From contig NW_026729140.1 of assembly GCF_030272615.1 (NCBI RefSeq), positions 113,340 to 177,339 on the forward strand: a DNA stretch of 64,000 nucleotides, given 5' to 3'. Numbering within the stretch: position 1 is the stretch's first letter; each line of letters opens with the position of its first letter. The notes beneath the pieces were generated by a model. It made no database searches. It was not told the DNA's origin and was given only the letters and a program-made list of their open reading frames with translations. The position numbers were made by a program, and so were the translations under genes. The stretch is from Cryptomeria japonica (taxonomy: Eukaryota > Streptophyta > Pinopsida > Cupressales > Cupressaceae). Below, piece by piece: positions 59,860 to 64,000 of this stretch.

Positions 59860-60175
59860 TTTTGGATGTTGGAGCAGATAAAGACACCAAGGTATTTACA
59901 AGGCAAACCCCTCTTCACGTTGTGTGCTCTCGAAGTCTCGGTGTTGTGAAGGCTTTGATGGAGGGAAATGAATGGGGTTTCGTAGATTGGGGAGTGCTTA
60001 AGGACTCCCGTGGGTGGAATGGCCTGCATATTGAGGCAACATAATGGCATGGTTGCTGTGTCGAGGCCCTGCTTAGAGATGGAGCCAACATGGATGGTGC
60101 CAATTTTGATGACGCCACTGCTCTATTCTGTGTTGCTTCCGAATGTCATGTAGACATTATTGAGGGTTTATGGGG
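59860..60175 (+). pseudogene. Ankyrin-repeat segment of the captured gene
   Basis: TRQTPLHVVCSRSLGVVKAL matches the ankyrin TPLH-x-A helix pattern. GWNGLHIEAT, then a stop, then WHGCCVEALLRDGAN and DDATALFCVASECHVDIIEG give the next repeats with the LLxxGAN loop. Ankyrin repeats bind partner proteins. The TAA at 60042-60044 lies within the second repeat. Confidence 0.78.
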
Positions 60176-60194
60176 TTCCTATGTAGACAAAGAG

Positions 60195-60476
60195 ACAAAA
60201 TTCAGACATGTTATTGCCAGTTATGGTAAGACAATTAAGTACATGGAGCTTCCTTGTTTGAACCTGGGCAAGAAAGCCGGTAGACAAAATTTTGTACCTA
60301 TGGACTTCTATGAAATTTGTGAGGGACAAAGGGTTCTCAAGGATAATTTGAACTCTAGAAAGGAAAAAATATTGGAGAAGGTTATCAAGCCGTTCGTGAG
60401 GCGGAACAAAATCGCTCAAATCATGGAGGACGAAATGGACGTACACACGGTAAACACCTTACCGATTTTGGAATGA
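60195..60476 (+). pseudogene. Argonaute PAZ domain segment of the captured gene
   Basis: YGKTIKYMELPCLNLGKK followed by NFVPMDFYEICEGQRVL and DNLNSRKEKI corresponds to the Argonaute PAZ core (YG...I...LPCL-x-LG then the VPME-x-C-x-x-x-EGQR pattern) and its C-terminal helices. PAZ holds the 3' end of a small RNA. The segment is in frame with the ankyrin part and has no stop of its own until 60474-60476, where the frame shifts by one base. Confidence 0.8.
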
Positions 60477-60780
60477 TTGTGAGCCAAGAAATGACCAAAG
60501 TGATAGCACACATACTGGATGCACCTCTACTAGTGTTGGGTAACCACAAGCCGATGACATCTAGCAACGATAAGAGGCAATGGAAAATGACTAGTGGGAG
60601 CGATGTTTTTCAAGGGAAAAGCATTAATAGCTGGGGAATCATACACTTCTCAGAAAACCCCAACAGGCATAATGAATTGGTGCAGAATTTTATAAACGAG
60701 ATGGTAAAAAGCTTCAATAAGGTAGGTATCTATATCGAAGCAAACAATGGTATTGCTGTAAATGGCACGGTGTTTGCATA
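60470..60780 (+). pseudogene. Argonaute linker-2 and MID-start segment of the captured gene
   Basis: FGMIVSQEMTKVIAHILDAP matches the Argonaute linker-2 pattern FGI-x-VS-x-EMT-x-V-x-x-R-x-L-x-x-P. RQWKM, VFQGKSINSWGIIHFS and the following NFINEMVKSFNKVGI correspond to the QWNM, G-x-x-I-x-x-W-x-x-x-x-F and MID-entry helices. Similarity ends near 60780; the rest of MID and the slicing PIWI domain are absent. Confidence 0.82.
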
Positions 60781-61609
60781 TGGTGTGAAAAGTCATGATT
60801 TGAATGAGGAGTATTCAGCCTCTGCACACACGAATCACCAGTCTACACCTGTGAATGTGTCCCAGTGGTTGAAGAGCACTCATGAGTCAACCAAACCCCA
60901 AGGTGGTGTAATCCCTAACGGTTTGCAGTACAAAACATATACTGTAACGGATAATTTGGATGAACGCACATTGTTATCGATGGGAGTTAGAGATCTGACC
61001 AATGCGTTACTCTGCTCGTTTCGTCAGGTAGTGGATGGTGAACGCTCGTCTATCGTAGCACCTTCCATGGATGATGAGTTGGACCGAGCAAATGAATCAG
61101 CATGTATCGAGGCCACTGGCAGTTGTGTAATATTCTGGCTGGGTGTTCTTGCAGAGTCCTTGGTGACATGGTTGAAGCCATTACCATATGCTTGTAATAA
61201 TTCCTATGGTAGGCATGAGAATTCTGACAGCGAATCATACTCCCGGGCCTTGGCACACCTAACGACAGGGGAAGATATAATCGATTTTGGTAGGAATACT
61301 ATGATTGTTCCAAAACTAGAACTCTTTGTTGGTATTATTGAGTCCGCCTCATTGCTCATGGTGTTTGAGAAAGATGATATGTCTTCCATTTTTCTATCAG
61401 AGGGGAGCACGGATGATCTTAAGGATTCATTTCAGGATGAAGGGTTCATTTTAGAACCAGTTAAAGATTTTTTCAATGTTTTGGATATATTAGCTACAGG
61501 AGTTAATCGTAATGCCATTAAGTCTGGCATGCTTTGGAGAAGATTAATCCGAAGTGTATGCGAGAAGAAGATCACGAAGCTAAAATCTAGCAGGTTGGTT
61601 GTAATATGA
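60781..61609 (+). pseudogene. Unrecognised C-terminal part of the captured frame
   Basis: About 276 codons open to a TGA at 61607-61609, unlike the stop-ridden N-terminal half. Segments such as GLQYKTYTVTDNLDERTLLS and GVNRNAIKSGMLWRRLIRSV look like ordinary protein sequence, but I cannot name a family. It may come from a third captured gene or be coding sequence native to the element. Confidence 0.6.
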
Positions 61610-61663
61610 ATTCGACAATGGAAGCAGGGATGCCAGTCCATGGCTGTGCCAGTTGGCCTTCAT

Positions 61664-61672
61664 AGGGGAGAT
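61664..61672 (+). other. Polypurine tract of the small LTR element
   Basis: AGGGGAGAT directly before the 3' LTR. Confidence 0.7.
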
Positions 61673-61930
61673 TGTTGGGTATATGAAACCCAACGGTCAC
61701 ATGACTGTTCGACTTCTCCAGACTCTTTATTTCATATCTGATATGTTTATATAAATGGCTGTGTGCAGCCCATACTGGATGTACTATGTATTTGGATATT
61801 TGTCAATAAGATAATTCCCCGTGTTTCTGGTGGAAGTAACCACTTAATGGTGAACCACATTAAACCTTACATTGTGTGTTTTCTTTTCTACTATATTGTT
61901 TTCTATTCTTTGCTCGTTTTAATCTCTACA
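61673..61930 (+). repeat. 3' LTR of the small element
   Basis: Same ends as the 5' LTR; differences are mostly transitions. Confidence 0.93.
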
Positions 61931-61935
61931 CTTAC
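61931..61935. repeat. Target-site duplication CTTAC, right side
   Basis: Followed by TAATACAAAG, as in the empty paralogous locus near 7355 (TTAATACAAAT). Confidence 0.88.
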
Positions 61936-62543
61936 TAATACAAAGAAAACCAAGAAAACCTGGTAATGCAATAAATGGCCCCCTCAGTGTTGAAAATTCT
62001 AAGGCAACGCGCCCCAAAGCTACAGAGACAACTAAAATGAAGGACGTAACGTGGAAAGCCAACTATTAAGGCCGAAGCAAAGCATGTGGTAGCATAATCA
62101 AATGAATATGTTGCATGCGGTAAAAGGCCAACACATGGAGACAAAGAGCAAAATACTATCATCAATAAACACCACATCAGTACTATGAACTAGTGCAACT
62201 GCACATCGACAGGTGGGCACTAAGATAAGGAATGCTCTTACTGCTGTGAAAACCTCGAAACAAGAAAAATACGTCCCTCTTGGACTACACTGGTTAAAAT
62301 AAAAGCATATTTGAAGGCCGCCAAAGTTTCCTTTGCCGTCTCTTGAATTGCTGCCCCTTCAAGTCCTACTTAGAATTTCACCCTTCTTGAGTGAGTTTCA
62401 ATATTGACAATTTCATTCGGTTGCACTCCGTCGTCTGTCTCATCTCCATTCTCCATCTTTGCTCTGAAGATATTCACCAAGTTTTTCTTTCTTTATACGT
62501 AGACTGAACACTTCTCTTTACCTGGTTCGGTCTGGCAGTTAGT
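61936..62543 (+). promoter_or_regulatory. Upstream region of the fourth peptide gene
   Basis: 61936-62200 matches 7350-7600. 62390-62543 matches the promoters of the other copies: CAATATTGA, TTGCACTCCGTCGTCTGTCTC shared in part with the intact gene, and CGGTCTGGCAGTTAGT before the ATG. The stretch that holds the TATA box in the minus-strand genes is absent; TTTATACG at 62492-62499 is only a weak substitute. Confidence 0.6.
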
Positions 62544-62747
62544 ATGGCAAGATCAATACTTCTGAAAAGTATGGTAGTGCTGCTTGTGCTCAACGTTATG
62601 TTTTCGCTCGCTGTCTCTGCTCGATCTATCCTCAAGGAAAAAGTTTATTCAATTGCAGGCATGAACAACCATATACCAATCGATAGTCTACTTGAAGTTG
62701 TGGAACGGTTAGCTTCGTGTTCTAACTGTGGAGCGGTTAGATCCTAA
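62544..62747 (+). pseudogene. Fourth secreted-peptide copy, frameshifted near the C-terminus (67 aa as read)
   Basis: MARSILLKSMVVLLVLNVMF, then SLAVSARSILKEKVYSIAG match the family; the signal peptide and cleavage site are intact. The mature region has an insertion of a few residues (NNHIPIDS) and keeps the first cysteine pair as CSNC. After that the frame ends in GAVRS and a TAA, but the next frame reads on to a DPNCC-type ending and a TGA, so a small indel near 62732-62736 separates the peptide from its conserved CC ending. It could still make a shorter secreted peptide. The distal promoter is interrupted by the small LTR element, and the Gypsy element lies further upstream. Confidence 0.7.
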
Positions 62748-63780
62748 TTGCTGCAAATGATAAACTAACACTGTATGGAGTCAATTGAGAAAGCTGACTT
62801 CCCTTATTGTTAAACCAATTATATCCACTATGGATTTTTCTACGTAGAAATGAAGACAATATATGATTATGCCTTATTGATTTCATGTAAGGATTGCTAT
62901 TACAACAAAAAAAATAGCGTCTATGAATCTAAAGAAGTTTTACAATTTGTAGAGGGTTGTTTTAATTGTAAGCCATAGAATCGAAGTCTTAGATATATAT
63001 GAATTCATTGTATGCAGTTATGGAGAGAGATTTTTTTTTTGAACTGCATCTCCATAATTCAAATGTCTTTTTGTGTGATTACAAAATGGTATAAGGTATT
63101 TTCTAAATTATACATCATTGAGGACATATTTAATTTATTGTTATGGTCATAATTAATTGACATTGTGAACATAAAATATTATAAAGTGTTTTTTAATGAT
63201 CATATCAATTTATAGATGAGTTTTTTTAATCATATATTGATATTTAATGTATAACTGATTATATGAAAATATTTTTGTATATGTATTAGTGCTAATTCAT
63301 TTTTCTATTGGGATCTAATTCATCTATTGATTGCAGCCATTCTTTATAAATTTCATTAAATCACCTTTCCCCATCCTTCTTGTCTATCTTTTTTTATAGA
63401 TAATTTTATGAGATATCTTTCAAATGATAATGTTTGACAAAGTTTTCAAGATATATGCTTGTGTGGATTCAACGCACATATATAAATTTGAGCTCATCTT
63501 AAGGATTATTTTACATCAAATGTTGTCCACCTAGAATCTATTTTGATTTGGTAATTGATGTATTTAGATCTTGGTATTATTGAAAAATCCAAGTATACCT
63601 TTGTCATTGATGATAAAGGGGTGGAGATTAGTATTTCAAAATGTATGTGGGATAGAGTCCATAAAGAATCAACACAAAGAAAAGTAGGAGAATATGTCTC
63701 AAATAGTATCACAACTTAAATAGATAGAAAATGTAGTGTTATCCATAGGGGAAGCATTTTGTTGTTTCCATCTATTAAAA
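62748..63780. other. 3' flank of the fourth peptide gene, AT-rich
   Basis: No gene seen. The first 100 bp may be 3' untranslated sequence. A 68-codon frame at 63506-63712 (minus) is not supported. Confidence 0.5.
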
Positions 63781-64000
63781 AGAGGTAGATTGTTAAATAT
63801 AGTGTTTTCATTTATTTTAGGGAGATTATTGATGTATGCCAAGGAGACTATTGAATTAATTTCATTTATGCAAAAGCATTTGAGGAAAAATTATGATAGA
63901 GCTTGTTAACGCTAATATCATGGATAGATATCTTGTAGAATGTCAATGTTATCATTATATGTTGCGATCTATCTTTCCTAATTGTATAGGTTATTTGATA
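63781..64000. repeat. Dispersed repeat, right copy, cut by the window edge
   Basis: Partner of 10142-10320. Confidence 0.8.

Larger units (their letters stand above)
58857..61609 (+). pseudogene. Captured chimeric gene: acidic N-terminus, ankyrin repeats, Argonaute PAZ-L2-MID, unknown C-terminus
   Basis: The first ATG after the primer site (58857) is in the same frame as 59220-59759, 59784-60044 and 60090-60476, so one frame holds for 1.6 kb, broken by in-frame stops near 58893, 58953, 59153, 59204, 59757 and 60042. A one-base shift at about 60470 leads into the 378-codon frame 60473-61609. Order: acidic, poorly conserved region (to about 59800); two to three ankyrin-like repeats; Argonaute PAZ; Argonaute linker 2 and MID start; then about 270 codons I do not recognise. 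Domain continuity without intron-like interruption suggests capture from spliced RNA. The product as it stands cannot be made as one protein. Confidence 0.8.
58565..61930 (+). mobile_element. Non-autonomous LTR retrotransposon carrying captured host gene sequence (ankyrin and Argonaute)
   Basis: 3366 bp with LTRs of 259 and 258 bp (TGTTGGG to CTCTACA), CTTAC target duplications, a primer binding site for initiator-Met tRNA and a short polypurine tract. There is no gag, protease, RT, RNase H or integrase. Instead the interior is filled by a degenerate 2.75-kb reading frame with ankyrin repeats and Argonaute domains in the same sense as the LTRs. It must have moved with enzymes supplied by another element; the tRNA-Met primer site suggests a Copia partner. 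The LTRs differ at about 25 positions by eye, so the insertion is old. It sits inside the upstream region of the peptide gene at 62544. Confidence 0.9.

Overview
The window looks like intergenic DNA of a seed plant with a very large, transposon-packed nuclear genome. It is AT-rich, carries nested LTR retrotransposons of the Copia and Ty3/Gypsy (Tat-like) groups in advanced decay, and has almost no intact genes. A gymnosperm such as a conifer fits best, but this is an inference from style, not from a marker gene.

Layout. 1-1836 is the gag/protease/integrase part of a dead Copia element on the minus strand, followed by AT-rich flank to 5445. 5446-14465 is an old cluster built from diverged copies of one locus whose gene encodes a short secreted cysteine-containing peptide: a truncated copy at 9633, an intact 68-codon copy at 11835-12041 (minus), and copies of its flanks. 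A large Tat-type Gypsy element is inserted at 14466 (5-bp target duplication AGAAG). Its left LTR and internal copy A run to 29390. At 29390/29391 copy A is abruptly joined to another minus-strand peptide gene (29314-29583), whose C-terminus is now read out of retrotransposon DNA. Then come that gene's upstream block with a foldback repeat cluster, AT-rich DNA, a fuller copy of the same Copia element (33486-37402) with the same flank (to 41017), 799 bp of unrelated DNA, and Gypsy internal copy B (41817-56395) with the right LTR (to 57872) and the second AGAAG. The interrupted peptide locus resumes at 57873. It is interrupted again by a 3.4-kb non-autonomous LTR element (58565-61930) and ends in a fourth, frameshifted peptide gene at 62544.

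The two Copia blocks are offset by 35,566 bp and the two Gypsy blocks by 25,013 bp. The simplest reading is one tandem duplication of about 35.6 kb whose junction is 29390/29391, followed in the second copy by loss of about 11.4 kb and gain of 799 bp. This predicts an unfused parent of the chimeric peptide gene about 6.2 kb left of the window.

Most notable content: (1) the small LTR element carries no gag-pol but a 2.75-kb degenerate reading frame with ankyrin repeats followed by Argonaute PAZ, linker-2 and MID-start sequence, apparently captured from host genes; (2) the peptide family, which I do not recognise, and its retrotransposon-fused member; (3) a plant mobile domain (MAIN/MAIL-like) reading frame antisense to the Gypsy genes; (4) decay dominated by C-to-T nonsense changes with little frame loss; (5) short GCGCTA-type motif arrays of opposite orientation at the two ends of the Gypsy internal region. 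No tRNA, rRNA or CRISPR was seen.
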